The notes: generated by a model from the sequence alone, not told the origin. Counted from the first letter of the stretch, positions 1 to 9,003 are shown. The stretch: DNA of 64,000 bases from Planctomycetota bacterium (GCA_020638855.1 JACKHT010000005.1:124001-188000); one strand, 5' to 3'. Made by a program: numbers and translations.

Positions 1-322
1 TTCGATCGCGCGGGCCGTGGTGCACGATCCCGATGTGCTGATCCTGGACGAGCCCACCACGGGACTCGACATCATGGCCGCGAGCGACATGATCGATTTC
101 ATCGAGGCGCGCCGTTCCGCAGGGCGCTGTGTTTTGTTTTCCACGCACATCCTTTCGGAGGCCGAGCGGCTGTGCGACCGCATCGGCGTGGTCCACCACG
201 GGCGAACCCTGGCGGTGGGAACCCTGGCGGAACTGCGTGCGGAAACGGGAGCCGAGTGGCTGGGCGACGTCTTCAAAGTCCTCGTGCGCCGGGCCGAACC
301 CGATCCAACCCCGGCTGCCTAG
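1..322 (+). CDS. ABC transporter ATP-binding protein, C-terminal part (NatA-like), cut by window start
   Basis: This is the last ~106 residues of an ABC ATPase; the frame is open to the first base, so the start lies outside the window. The visible part holds the Walker B and D-loop stretch LILDEPTTGLD, the switch histidine in LFSTHILSEAE, and the usual tail (DRIGVVHHGR, then GTLAEL). Walker A and the signature motif are missing only because of the window edge. The HILSEAE type of H-loop is common in NatA/CcmA-like exporters. The permease gene follows after 12 bases, so the two should form one exporter in the inner membrane, with this subunit hydrolysing ATP on the cytoplasmic side. The substrate cannot be read from the sequence. 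Confidence 0.93.
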   Translation, partial: SIARAVVHDPDVLILDEPTTGLDIMAASDMIDFIEARRSAGRCVLFSTHILSEAERLCDRIGVVHHGRTLAVGTLAELRAETGAEWLGDVFKVLVRRAEPDPTPAA

Positions 323-334
323 TCCGCCCCTACC

Positions 335-2398
335 ATGCTGCTCCCCCGCCCCAATCCCTGGCGCCAGCTGCGCGCCATCCTCGGATCGGAACTACTGCAA
401 CTCGTGCGCGACCGGCGCGCGTTGTTCGCGGCCATCATCCTGCCGGTGCTGCTGTATCCCTGGCTGTTCAAGGGCCAACACAAGATCGAAGAGATCTCCA
501 AGGAGGCGCTCGCCAAGCGCGAAGTCCAAGCCGTTTGCGACCTGAGCCAGCTGCCCGCGGCTTGGCACGATCCGGTTTGGAAAGCCCTCCAGGCTGCCGA
601 GCCCATGGAATGGAGCGAGGTCGATGCCCAAGCGGTCGTCGACCTGGAGCACTCGGACCAAACCGAGCAAGAACGGGACCCCGAACGGCGGCGCTTGTAC
701 CAAGAGCTCGTCCAGGGCGACCAGGCGCTCCTGGTGGTGGGCCACGTGGCGGATGCGGAGCACGATCGCCCCGAGGTCGCGATCTACTACGACATCAAGA
801 ACGACTCGAGCCGCGAGGCCCAGGAGCGCGTCAGCCATCAGCTGGAGCAGCTCAAAGAGGCCTCCATCACCCGGCTGCGGATCGAACTCCTTGGAAGCGA
901 TCCGGCGGCCTTCCTCGACCTCGAGACGGTCGACGTGGCCAGCGCCGCAGAGCGCAGCGGGGCGAAGCTAGGCCGCATGCTGCCCATGCTGCTCGTGTTG
1001 CTGTTGATCTCGGGCGGGGCCTTCGCGGCCCTGACGGTGTTCGCAGGCGAACGCGAATCGGGCACGCTGGAGTCGATCTTGGTGCAGCCGATCGACCCCC
1101 GCGTACTAGGCCTGGGCAAGTTCGGTGCGGTGGCGGTGGCTTCGTTTGCCACTCTATTGGCCAACCTTGTGGCGCTCTACGTGTGTGTGCTGATGGGTTG
1201 GACTTCCACGGGCTCTGGCGACATGGAGGGTCTCAGCTTCATGACGCTCGTGGGGGCTTTGTGGTACCTCCCGGGTGCGCTGCTTTTGTGCGGGCTCTTG
1301 TGCCTGGCCCTTGGGCGCGCCAAGACCTTCCGGGAAGGCCAGTATCTGCTCTTCCCGATCACGCTCTTGGCGGCCATCCCCTCGGCGGTCGTGCTGCAGC
1401 CGAGCTTGCCCAACAACGCCATCCTGAGTGCGATCCCGTTCACGGGCGCCGCGCTGTGCTTGCGGGATATCCTGCGCGGGGACGCGAGCTTCTTGCTGCT
1501 CGGCATCATGTCGGTCAGCCATTTGGGTTACACGGCTTGGACCGTCACGCGCCTGGGGCGCTTGCTCGACGGGGAACGCGCCCTGCACAGCGGCGATGTG
1601 GCGGGAGCTCTGCGCAAGCTGGGCCCGGCCCGTCACGGGATGCGCTGGGGATTCGTGGGCGTGCTGGCGATCTACATCGTGGGCTCTTGGCTGCAGAGCC
1701 GGGACCCGCTCCTGGGCTTGATGCAAACGTTGTGGGGCCTGCTTCCGATCTTAGCCATCGTGGCGGCCCTGCGCGCCCGCAAGTGGGCGAGTGGCGAGAA
1801 GGTCCGCACGGCGGGGAACTTTGTCGTGCGCGAGTTGGGTTTGGGACCCTGCCGGCCCCAGTACCTTGTGGCCGCGCTGTTGTTGGTTCCCGCGATGACG
1901 GCCCTCATGCAGCAGTACTTGCCCTTGCAGGAGAAGCTGTTGCCCATGCCCAGCTTTCTGGCGGGGGCAGAGGCACTGACACGCATGTTCGATGGGCTGA
2001 GCACCTCCAAGCTGGTGTTCGTGTTCGCCATCTCGCCAGGGGTCTGCGAGGAGTTGTTCTTTCGCGGTGCGGTCCTATCGAGCCTGCGGCGCGGCATGTC
2101 CACACCCAAGGCGCTGTTCTGGCAAACACTGTTCTTCGCTGCGGCGCACGCTTCGATCCATCGTTTGATCCCGACGGCGCTGGTTGGGTTGGTGCTGGGC
2201 GGAATGACCCTGCGTTCCCGCTCGATTTGGCCGGCGATCCTGTTCCACGCGGCCTACGATGCTTCGCTCGTGTTGCAGGGCGCGGGGCGCATCGCCCAGC
2301 AGGAACCCGGAACTTGGCACATGCGCCTGATCTGGCTGGCACCCATCGGCTTGTTGCTCTGGGTTTGGCCCGCTGTGCGCGCTAAGGCACGGGCGTGA
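335..2398 (+). CDS. ABC-2 type permease fused to CPBP-family intramembrane protease (NatB-like)
   Basis: The 687-residue membrane protein has two parts. Residues ~28-45 form a first membrane helix, followed by a ~160-residue charged extracytoplasmic domain and a helix bundle from ~210 with the ABC-2 hallmark GERESGTLESILVQP. The C-terminal ~130 residues are a CPBP (Abi) domain: EELFFRG with E572, E573 and R577, a second motif FFAAAHAS near 600, and FHAAYDAS near 640. These Glu/His positions are the metalloprotease or binding site of the CPBP family. It starts 12 bases after the ATPase stop. Such permease/CPBP fusions are known in planctomycetes and relatives. The role may be export of a peptide or cation; that is inference. 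The gene overlaps the convergent transporter gene by 17 bases. Confidence 0.9.
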   Translation: MLLPRPNPWRQLRAILGSELLQLVRDRRALFAAIILPVLLYPWLFKGQHKIEEISKEALAKREVQAVCDLSQLPAAWHDPVWKALQAAEPMEWSEVDAQAVVDLEHSDQTEQERDPERRRLYQELVQGDQALLVVGHVADAEHDRPEVAIYYDIKNDSSREAQERVSHQLEQLKEASITRLRIELLGSDPAAFLDLETVDVASAAERSGAKLGRMLPMLLVLLLISGGAFAALTVFAGERESGTLESILVQPIDPRVLGLGKFGAVAVASFATLLANLVALYVCVLMGWTSTGSGDMEGLSFMTLVGALWYLPGALLLCGLLCLALGRAKTFREGQYLLFPITLLAAIPSAVVLQPSLPNNAILSAIPFTGAALCLRDILRGDASFLLLGIMSVSHLGYTAWTVTRLGRLLDGERALHSGDVAGALRKLGPARHGMRWGFVGVLAIYIVGSWLQSRDPLLGLMQTLWGLLPILAIVAALRARKWASGEKVRTAGNFVVRELGLGPCRPQYLVAALLLVPAMTALMQQYLPLQEKLLPMPSFLAGAEALTRMFDGLSTSKLVFVFAISPGVCEELFFRGAVLSSLRRGMSTPKALFWQTLFFAAAHASIHRLIPTALVGLVLGGMTLRSRSIWPAILFHAAYDASLVLQGAGRIAQQEPGTWHMRLIWLAPIGLLLWVWPAVRAKARA

Positions 2399-3365
2399 TG
2401 ACCGGAGCCGCTGCTTGCGCCAAGGTGGAGATCACGCCGATCACCCCCGCAAAGCCGACCAACGTGCCCACCACCGAGCGCACCCCAAACCGCTCGCCCA
2501 TCAGTTTGCCCAGGGGCAAGGTAAAGAGCGGGGTGGTGGCGAACATGACCGCAGCGATTCCACTGGGCAGTTCGCGCAGCGCGATGTGATAGGGCAAGAG
2601 GCCGATCACCGAGCCAGCGACCGAGGCTAGGATCAACGGCTTCCACCACGCACGCCGCCGGAAGGGTTCGATCAGGTTGCGGGTCTCTTTGGCAGGGCTG
2701 TCGTCCACGACGCCGAGGGCTCGGGCCAAAGCCCCCCACAGCGGCGCCACCAAGAAGGCACCACCAATCCCCCCCGCCATGCGCATCAACGTGCCCGGAA
2801 GGATATCCACATCCTCGATGCCCACGTGCCCGAGGAAGATGCCGGAGGCGATCGTGACCGCATTGAGCAACGCGAAGATCACCCCCGAGCGGTAGTAGGC
2901 GCTGCGCCCGCGCTGTTGGATGGGGACCGGATCCGAGAGCACCAAGAGCACCCCCGCCATGGCCACGAACATGCCCAGCACCGTGAGGGGTCCCAGCCGT
3001 TCGCCGTTCCACAGGTAGCCCATCACCGCCGCCAGGGGCACGTTGAGCTGTCCGATCATGGCCGCGGCTTGGACTCCACACCGAGGCAGCGCGGCGAAGT
3101 ACAAACTGTCGCCAAGGGCAAAGCCCAACACGCCGCTGAGCAACAACCAGCCCGAAATGGCGGCTCCCGGCCAAGCACCGCCGAGCAGCGGCCAGAGGCA
3201 CAGGAACACGAGCAAGGCCAAGCAGTTCTTGAACAGGTTGGCGCCCGCTGCGGAGGGGGGCCGCTCGCCTGCGTGCTCGCGCAGGAACTTGGCAAACAAT
3301 AGGGAAGCCACCCCCCAGGCAGCCGCCGAAAACAGACCGGCGGCGATAGCAAGGGAGTGGCTCAC
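2382..3365 (-). CDS. EamA/DMT-family transporter
   Basis: The 327-residue protein is almost entirely hydrophobic, with about ten predicted membrane helices arranged as two EamA repeats (residues ~5-140 and ~165-315). Each repeat ends with the usual Leu/Gly-rich helix pair, for example PLTVLGMFVAMAGVLLVL and SVVGTLVGFAGVIGVIST. Length and layout match drug/metabolite exporters of the 10-TM DMT group. A soluble insert near residues 195-220 links the two halves. The ligand is unknown. Its 3' end overlaps that of the convergent ABC permease by 17 bases, so no terminator separates them. Confidence 0.88.
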   Translation of the reverse strand: MSHSLAIAAGLFSAAAWGVASLLFAKFLREHAGERPPSAAGANLFKNCLALLVFLCLWPLLGGAWPGAAISGWLLLSGVLGFALGDSLYFAALPRCGVQAAAMIGQLNVPLAAVMGYLWNGERLGPLTVLGMFVAMAGVLLVLSDPVPIQQRGRSAYYRSGVIFALLNAVTIASGIFLGHVGIEDVDILPGTLMRMAGGIGGAFLVAPLWGALARALGVVDDSPAKETRNLIEPFRRRAWWKPLILASVAGSVIGLLPYHIALRELPSGIAAVMFATTPLFTLPLGKLMGERFGVRSVVGTLVGFAGVIGVISTLAQAAAPVITPVP

Positions 3366-3443
3366 AGGGCGCTCAGTGGGCCGAGGGATGGGGCTATGCT
3401 TGCGATGAAGGGAATTTCCAACTTCCCGTCTTGATCAGGCCGC

Positions 3444-3464
3444 AAAACCAAGCCCCAGGCTTGG
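3444..3464 (-). terminator. Possible intrinsic terminator after the 38-residue basic protein
   Basis: The minus strand reads CCAAGC, a five-base loop, GCTTGG, then TTTT, directly after the stop codon at 3466. The 6-bp stem is short, so this is a moderate call. Confidence 0.4.
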
Positions 3465-3465
3465 A

Positions 3466-3582
3466 TCAGCCCTTTTTCTTCTTCTTGAGCGCAAGGATGA
3501 GCTTGCCGGAGCCCATGCCGATTTTGCGGACACGGCGACGGCCGCGGGTGGGGCCGCCAGCTTTGATTTGGGATTTGGCCAT
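3466..3582 (-). CDS. Small Lys/Arg-rich basic protein (38 residues)
   Basis: A 39-codon frame (ATG to TGA) encodes MAKSQIKAGGPTRGRRRVRK followed by IGMGSGKLILALKKKKKG. It is strongly basic (13 Lys/Arg of 38) with Gly turns and a polylysine end, like small ribosome-associated or nucleic-acid-binding proteins. I do not recognise a family, and it is unlike bTHX or bL36. No strong ribosome binding site is seen. The 5' leader on the minus strand holds a GCCAGG/CCTGGC hairpin about 50 bases upstream, and a possible terminator follows the stop. It stands alone between a convergent-side transporter and a divergent ApaH-like gene. The alternative is a chance frame in GC-rich DNA, but the composition argues against that. 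Confidence 0.55.
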   Translation of the reverse strand: MAKSQIKAGGPTRGRRRVRKIGMGSGKLILALKKKKKG

Positions 3583-3832
3583 GGCTAGGGTGGGGAGAGG
3601 CGCGGTTCGGGTCGGGCCAGGCAAGGTCCTGGCGGGGCGTTAAGACCCGGAATCCTAAAGACCGGGCGCCCTCCTGCCAAGCATCGAGTGCCGGCTTTTT
3701 CCTCTACCAAGGCCTGAAGGGACCTTCGCCGTCGATCCCCCGGGCCGTCCCCATGGCTCCATCACCCTGCCAGGAGGGTTTTCCAGGCCCGAGTCTTGGT
3801 CCAAGGCCCCCAAAAAGGGTATCTCCCGGTCC

Positions 3833-4549
3833 ATGAGGCGCCGCATCTTCATCGGGGACATCCAGGGTTGCCTAGGGGAGCTCGAAGAGCTCTTGGAAAC
3901 CCTGCGCTACGACCCGAGCCAAGACGAGCTCCATCCCGTGGGCGATTGGGTCAATCGGGGCCCCGACTCGATTGGGGTCCTGCGCTTGATGCGCGACCTG
4001 AAGGCGGGCGGCGTGCTCGGCAACCACGACCTGCACGCCTTCGCCGCGCTCCAAGGCCACATCCGCAACGATTCGCGCGACACGGTCAAAGCCTTGGTCC
4101 GGGACCCCGAGGGACCCGCCTTGCTCCGTTGGTTGGCCCAGCGTCCGTTCATCCGCAGTTGGCCGGATGTCGTGTGCGTGCATGCGGGCATCAGTCCAGC
4201 CTGGAAGGACCCCGTCCAGACCCTGGCACACAAAAATCCTTGGAACCCCGACAAGGACGTACAGTTTGCCATCCGCGTGCGTTTCTGTGATGCGAAGGGT
4301 CGGCTCCCGGGGAGCGATTGGCCCGAACCGCGTGACCCCTACTTCCCCTGGGACACCCACTGGCGCGCCCGGCCAGAGGAATCGCGCACGGTGGTGTTTG
4401 GCCACTGGGCCCGCCGTGGTCTAGTGCAAGCCGAGCGCACCCGGGGACTGGATACCGGTTGCGTCTGGGGTGGGCAGCTGACCGCCTGGATTCCCGAGGA
4501 AGATCGCTTGGTGCAAGTCCAAGCGCGCAAAGCCTACTCGCGCTTCTAG
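3833..4549 (+). CDS. ApaH-like bis(5'-nucleosyl)-tetraphosphatase / PPP-family metallophosphatase
   Basis: The 238-residue protein shows the full PPP metallophosphatase set: GDIQGC at 8-13, GDWVNRGP at 37-44, GNHD at 63-66, VCVHAG with His117, and FGHW with His191. The C-terminal block LDTGCVWGGQLT at ~206-217 is typical of ApaH, which hydrolyses Ap4A to two ADP using two metal ions. The GDxVxRG position has Asn41 where PP2A-type enzymes have Asp and E. coli ApaH has Ala, which favours ApaH over a protein phosphatase. The protein is somewhat shorter than E. coli ApaH (about 280). It is followed after 49 bases by a methyltransferase on the same strand. Confidence 0.88.
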   Translation: MRRRIFIGDIQGCLGELEELLETLRYDPSQDELHPVGDWVNRGPDSIGVLRLMRDLKAGGVLGNHDLHAFAALQGHIRNDSRDTVKALVRDPEGPALLRWLAQRPFIRSWPDVVCVHAGISPAWKDPVQTLAHKNPWNPDKDVQFAIRVRFCDAKGRLPGSDWPEPRDPYFPWDTHWRARPEESRTVVFGHWARRGLVQAERTRGLDTGCVWGGQLTAWIPEEDRLVQVQARKAYSRF

Positions 4550-4598
4550 CCCGCGCCGCGTGCTTGCGCGCACTGCTCGGATTGAGCAACCTCTCGGC

Positions 4599-5429
4599 AT
4601 GGCCAACAGCAAGGCAAGTACGCGCAAAGCTTCCGAATCCAGCGCATCCGGGGTTCAGGAACTCGACTGGTACCGCACACCGCACTACTACGACATCATC
4701 TTCGACGAAGACACCGAACGCGAGGCCGACTTCCTCGAAGACGCCCGCGAGCGCTATGCGCTGAGTCGGGGACGGCGCGTGCTCGAGCCGGCCTGTGGGA
4801 GCGGGCGCCTGGTCAAGGCCATGGCCGAGCGCGGTTACCGCGTGACAGGAACCGACCGCAGCCCGGAAATGCTCGCCTACGCGGACGAACGAGTGCGCGC
4901 CGCTGGCCTCAAGGCGCGTTTGGTCCAAGCCAACATGCAGGACCCCGCGCCCAAGGGGCCTTACGACTTGGCGCACTGCCTCGTCAGCACCTTCAAATAC
5001 CTGTTGCGCGAAACGGATGCACGCGCGCACCTGCAAAGCGTGGCCGACGCTTTGGCTCCCGGGGGCATCTATTGCTTGGGTTTCCACCTATCCAAGTACG
5101 ATGGCAGCCTGAGCGACGAGGAGAGCTGGAAACAAACCCGCGCTGGCGTGCAGGTCGAGTGTTCGATCGACAGTTCCGCCCCCAACCGCAAGGCGCGTAC
5201 CGAGGAGGTCACCTGCCGCCTACGGGTGCGCGAAGGAAGACGCCGGCTCGAAACGGTCACCCACTGGAAGTTTCGAACCTACAATGCCGCGCAGTTCCGG
5301 AGCCTACTGGCCAAAGTGCCCGAGCTCGAATTGGTCGCCACCCACGACTTCCTGTACGAAATCGAAGAGTGCATGCCCTTCGACGACGCGCTCTTCGATG
5401 CTTTGCTGATCCTGCGCAAGCGTCGCTAG
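4599..5429 (+). CDS. Class I SAM-dependent methyltransferase
   Basis: The 276-residue protein has the Rossmann methyltransferase core. Motif I is VLEPACGSGRL at ~61-71, the acidic ribose-binding residue is Asp86 in GTDRS, and the post-I region continues with PYDLAHCLVSTFKYL. It belongs to the small-molecule Methyltransf_25/11 type; the substrate is not evident. The start at ATG 4599 (MANSKAS) is preferred over an in-frame GTG at 4560, since the extra 13 residues look like non-coding DNA. It probably follows the phosphatase gene in one transcript and ends 35 bases before the convergent RlmL-like gene. Confidence 0.85.
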   Translation: MANSKASTRKASESSASGVQELDWYRTPHYYDIIFDEDTEREADFLEDARERYALSRGRRVLEPACGSGRLVKAMAERGYRVTGTDRSPEMLAYADERVRAAGLKARLVQANMQDPAPKGPYDLAHCLVSTFKYLLRETDARAHLQSVADALAPGGIYCLGFHLSKYDGSLSDEESWKQTRAGVQVECSIDSSAPNRKARTEEVTCRLRVREGRRRLETVTHWKFRTYNAAQFRSLLAKVPELELVATHDFLYEIEECMPFDDALFDALLILRKRR

Positions 5430-5464
5430 GCCGGAACACGGGGCTAGGCCCCTAGCGCCCGCCG

Positions 5465-6595
5465 CTACAGGTCGCCCTTGAGCAGCGTGCAGTCGATCGC
5501 GCCGTTGCGCACGGGGATTTGGGCAAGTTGGGGCATGCCCAAGCTGGCCACCAAAGTCGGTTGGGTCAACAGCGTCAAGTGGTAGCCAGCCCCCACCTCG
5601 CGCAAGTGCTTGGCGAAACCCATGTAGAGCGGGACCATTTGCTGCTCGTCGCCGACCCGCACGCCGTAGGGCGGGTTGGTGAGGATGTGCGCATTCCAGC
5701 CGCGCTTGGCTTCGAAGTTCGTGGCGTCGCCCTTGGCGAGCACGATCTTGTCCGCAAACCCCGCGTTTTCGAGATTGGCTCGGGCTTCGGTGATGCGCTG
5801 CGAACTGGAGTCGTAGCCAAGGATGGGGGCCTTGCCCAGGGGTTTGACCTGGGCGCGCGCCTCATCGAGGAGTCTCTTCCAGAGCTTGGGCTCGTAGTCC
5901 GCCCAGGATTGGAAGCCGAACGTGCGCTCGAAACTACCGGGGGCGGTTTGGGTCGCCCACAAGGCGGCTTCGATCAGCAAGGTGCCCGACCCACAGAAGG
6001 GATCCACCAACGGGGAACGCCCGTCCCAGCCGGAGTGCAGAACCATGGCGGCAGCCATGGTTTCGGCCAAGGGAGCCCGGCCTTGGGCCACGCGCCATCC
6101 GCGCTTGCGCAGGGCTGCGCCGCTCGAATCGAGCGACAGGGTCACGCGATCCTTGAACAGGTGCGCGTGCACACGCAAGTCGGCTTCCTCCCCCACCACG
6201 TTGGGTCGAGACCACCCCAGGTCCGTGACGCGATCGACGATGGCGTCTTTGATACGCTGCTCGATGAAGCGGCTGTGGTCCAGGTCCGAATCCCGGGTCT
6301 GCGAGTCCACCCGTAGCGTGGCCCCGGGTTTGAGCCAGTTCTCCCAGGCGACTTCTTTGGCCCCGTCGTAGAGGCCATCGGACCCGTGGGCCTCGTAACG
6401 TGCGATGCGCATCAACACGCGCCCCGCCGTACGCAACCAAAGGTTCGCCCGCTGCATGTCGATGGTCTTGCCTGAAAAGCGGACGCCGCCCACCTGGCGC
6501 TCGACCTTGGCCATGCGCAAGTCTTGGATTTCCTTGTGCAGGATGGGCTCCAAGCCCGGCGCACAAGTGGCAAAAAAGGTGGTGAGTTCGCTCAT
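5465..6595 (-). CDS. THUMP-domain RNA methyltransferase (RlmL N-domain-like)
   Basis: The 376-residue protein starts MSELTTFFATCAPGLEPIL, typical of the RlmL/TrmN family. A THUMP RNA-binding domain spans ~50-155 and is followed by the methyltransferase domain, with DPFCGSGT at 198-205 and the catalytic NPPY at 307-310. NPPY enzymes with THUMP methylate the N2 of guanine in 23S rRNA or tRNA. Only the RlmL half is present; the RlmK half of the E. coli fusion is absent, as in most bacteria. The start at 6595 lies 7 bases after the PPK2 stop, so the two are probably co-transcribed. An upstream in-frame start at 6664 would overlap PPK2 and is rejected. Confidence 0.88.
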   Translation of the reverse strand: MSELTTFFATCAPGLEPILHKEIQDLRMAKVERQVGGVRFSGKTIDMQRANLWLRTAGRVLMRIARYEAHGSDGLYDGAKEVAWENWLKPGATLRVDSQTRDSDLDHSRFIEQRIKDAIVDRVTDLGWSRPNVVGEEADLRVHAHLFKDRVTLSLDSSGAALRKRGWRVAQGRAPLAETMAAAMVLHSGWDGRSPLVDPFCGSGTLLIEAALWATQTAPGSFERTFGFQSWADYEPKLWKRLLDEARAQVKPLGKAPILGYDSSSQRITEARANLENAGFADKIVLAKGDATNFEAKRGWNAHILTNPPYGVRVGDEQQMVPLYMGFAKHLREVGAGYHLTLLTQPTLVASLGMPQLAQIPVRNGAIDCTLLKGDL

Positions 6596-6602
6596 GACAA
6601 AC

Positions 6603-7493
6603 CTAGGGCTTGGGCGAGGAAGCTTCCGCCTCCAAAAGGCGTTGCATCTCGTCGAAACGCTCACGTTCCCCGGCGGAAACTTCGGGATAGGAGAGCCCCA
6701 TCGATTTCATGGTGCGGTTGACGATGTCGATCACGGTGCAGCGCATGTAATGCTTGTCATCCGCGGGGATGGCGTACCACGGGGCCCAAGGGCGGCTGGT
6801 GGCTGCCAAGGCTTCTTCGTAAGCCTGCATGTATTCGTTCCAGTAACCCCGTTCGCGCACATCGGTACTCGAGAACTTCCAGTTCTTGTCGGGCCGGGTC
6901 AGGCGCTCGAGGAAGCGCTCGCGTTGCTCTTCATAGGAAACGTTGAGCCAAAATTTGAGGACCACCGTCCCGTTGCGAGCCAAGTGGCGCTCGTGGTCGC
7001 GGATCGACTCGAAGCGCTGGTGGAACAGCTCGGGGAGGATCGGTTGGTGCGGCAGTTTCTGGGCTCCGAGGTACTCGGGGTGCACGCGCACGACCAAGAC
7101 TTCCTCGTAGTAGCTGCGGTTGAACACGCCGATGCGACCGCGCTCGGGCAAAGCCAAGGCGGTGCGCCACAGATAATCGTGGTCCAGCTCGTTGGCCGAG
7201 GGCTGCTTGAAGGAGGTTACTTGGCAGCCAGCCGGATTGACGCCGGAGAGAATGGCTCGGATGGTGCCGTCCTTACCGGCCGCGTCCATGGCTTGGAAAA
7301 CCAGGAGCACCGCGTACTCGTCCTGGGCATAGAGCATCTCTTGGTGCTGGCGCAGGTCTTTGACGGCGAGCTTGAGCTCTTTCTTGAGGTACTTTTGGCC
7401 GGGCGTATCCCGCGGGGCATGGGCGAGGGCCTTTTCCAAATGGAAGGTCCCGTCAAAGGGCACGCGATAGGGACTATCGACCGGCGTCAACAT
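6603..7493 (-). CDS. ppk2: PPK2-family polyphosphate kinase
   Basis: The 296-residue protein matches PPK2 (polyP:nucleotide phosphotransferase) over its full length. The Walker A is MDAAGKDGT at 69-77, the Walker B-like block is GVFNRSYYE at 122-130, and the conserved VRVHPE follows. The family transfers phosphate between polyphosphate and AMP or ADP/GDP; single-domain length and the N-terminal HLEKA layout fit the class that acts on nucleoside mono- or diphosphates, but the class is not decided by inspection. It lies 19 bases downstream of the DprE1-like gene and 7 bases upstream of the rRNA methyltransferase start. Confidence 0.92.
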   Translation of the reverse strand: MLTPVDSPYRVPFDGTFHLEKALAHAPRDTPGQKYLKKELKLAVKDLRQHQEMLYAQDEYAVLLVFQAMDAAGKDGTIRAILSGVNPAGCQVTSFKQPSANELDHDYLWRTALALPERGRIGVFNRSYYEEVLVVRVHPEYLGAQKLPHQPILPELFHQRFESIRDHERHLARNGTVVLKFWLNVSYEEQRERFLERLTRPDKNWKFSSTDVRERGYWNEYMQAYEEALAATSRPWAPWYAIPADDKHYMRCTVIDIVNRTMKSMGLSYPEVSAGERERFDEMQRLLEAEASSPKP

Positions 7494-7512
7494 GGCAAGG
7501 CTCGAGGGGGGT

Positions 7513-9003
7513 CTAGAAATCGGTCAGCGGCAGCGGCCCGGGATGATCCAGGGGCTCGAAGATGCGGCGGTAGAGGTCGCTTTGTAACACCCCGTGGGGA
7601 TCCAATGTCCTCTTGAGGGCACGGAACTTGGCCAAATCGTCCGCGGGCAGGAAGCGCTGGAAAGCCCCAGCCCCTAGAACCAAGTCCTTCGCGAAGTAAA
7701 AGCGCCCACCGGCCTCGAGCACCACCTCGGTCATCGCATCGCACAAATCCCAGAGCTGCCCCCTGCGCTTGGGGTCGACCTTGAAGTCGAGCGCCAACGA
7801 CCAGCCATCGAGCGCATGGGTCAGCAGATAGTCATCCGGGCGGTGCCGTTTGAGCACGCCGAGGTAGGCCACAAAACCGCGCTCTTGGCACAACTCCAGG
7901 ATGCGCTCGAAGACCTCCGCGGCGCGTTCCTTGGGCACAAAGGGTTGGTATTGAATCAGTCCGCGACCCGTTTGGCGCCCGTATGCAAACTTCCAATTGG
8001 GCACGTAATCGAGCAGGAAGTTGAAGCCCGCGTGGGACTGCAAGTAGGGCTTGCGTTTGGCTTCGCGCTTGCCCATGAAATGCTTGACCGAGTTCAACAG
8101 GCGCATGCCCCGATCGTGGTTGAGAAGCCGCAGGGGCCGCCACACTTCGGACTTGGGGAACCCGAGGATCGAAGCGGGCAGCTCTTGGTGGCTCACTTGC
8201 AAGGTGGCTTGGGCGTTGGGATCTTCTCCCGGCTTCAAGTGGTAGGCGATGTGAGTCAAACCCCGCCCTAGCGCAGGACCCTTGGCGAAGCCATCCACCC
8301 AGCCCACCAGGTAGTCCGCATCCCCCACGTGCGCAGCCATGTCCTCCATCATGGTGCGTAGGTTGGGAGCACTCTTCGCCGCGACGCGTACCTGGCCCGA
8401 GTAGACGGGCTTGGTTTGGATCACGAGCCGCGAGATGCAGCCCAAGAATCCCATGCTGCCGATCACGGCCCGGAACAGTTCCGGATCCTGCTGACGGCTG
8501 GTGGTGCGCACCTCGCCCGAGGGCAGCACCAGGTCGAGCTCAAGGATTTGGTCCCCCGTCGCCCCCACCTTGAAGTTGTTCTTGCCGTGCACATTCATGG
8601 CCGCCGCGCCCGCCATGGTGGGCGCCATGGTTCCGGGCACCACCGACGGCCAGTGACCGAGCGGAAGCAGGTACTTCCACAGCTGCTCGAAGCTCACGCC
8701 TCCCTCGACCTCCACCTGTCCACGCTCCGCATCGAACCCCAAGATGCGGTTCACCCCGCGCAGATCGATCACGATGCCCTGGGTCGAGTGGTTGGCGTCG
8801 CCGTAGCTACGCCCCGAGCCGCGTAGGCAAATCGGAATGCGCTGTTCGTGACAGGTGGCCATCACCGCCTGCAATTCTTCGCGGCTACGCGGTTCGAGCA
8901 CCCGGGCATAGGCTCCAGACACCATCCCCCAACCCTCCACGAAGCGATAGCTCGAGGGAACCAACAGGTCGGAGAGGGCGTCATGCGGGACCGCAGCGCT
9001 CAA
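7513..9003 (-). CDS. FAD-binding oxidoreductase, DprE1-like
   Basis: The protein has 496 residues if translation starts at TTG 9003, which overlaps the SDR stop as TTGA. No ATG lies upstream without entering the SDR gene out of frame. The FAD-binding-4 (VAO) motif is RGSGRSYGD at ~61-69, and the GWG stretch before it matches the GWGR of DprE1. The C-terminal block FYFAKDLVL...KRTLDPHGVLQSDL corresponds to the DprE1 region with the active-site Lys (LAKD) and the KVDP...SD tail. DprE1 oxidises decaprenyl-phosphoryl-ribose at C2' in arabinan synthesis. Together with the preceding DprE2-like SDR it suggests epimerisation of a lipid-linked or other sugar; the substrate here is unknown. Confidence 0.85.
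   Translation of the reverse strand: MSAAVPHDALSDLLVPSSYRFVEGWGMVSGAYARVLEPRSREELQAVMATCHEQRIPICLRGSGRSYGDANHSTQGIVIDLRGVNRILGFDAERGQVEVEGGVSFEQLWKYLLPLGHWPSVVPGTMAPTMAGAAAMNVHGKNNFKVGATGDQILELDLVLPSGEVRTTSRQQDPELFRAVIGSMGFLGCISRLVIQTKPVYSGQVRVAAKSAPNLRTMMEDMAAHVGDADYLVGWVDGFAKGPALGRGLTHIAYHLKPGEDPNAQATLQVSHQELPASILGFPKSEVWRPLRLLNHDRGMRLLNSVKHFMGKREAKRKPYLQSHAGFNFLLDYVPNWKFAYGRQTGRGLIQYQPFVPKERAAEVFERILELCQERGFVAYLGVLKRHRPDDYLLTHALDGWSLALDFKVDPKRRGQLWDLCDAMTEVVLEAGGRFYFAKDLVLGAGAFQRFLPADDLAKFRALKRTLDPHGVLQSDLYRRIFEPLDHPGPLPLTDF

Noticed and set aside
172..2385. Long open frame overlapping the ABC permease in another frame (737 codons)
   Set aside because: Pro/Arg/Gly-rich shadow of the GC-rich permease; the permease frame has family motifs and membrane helices.
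3583..3832. Possible tRNA or structured RNA in the gap before the ApaH-like gene
   Set aside because: Only a GCCAGG/CCTGGC hairpin is present; no cloverleaf can be drawn.
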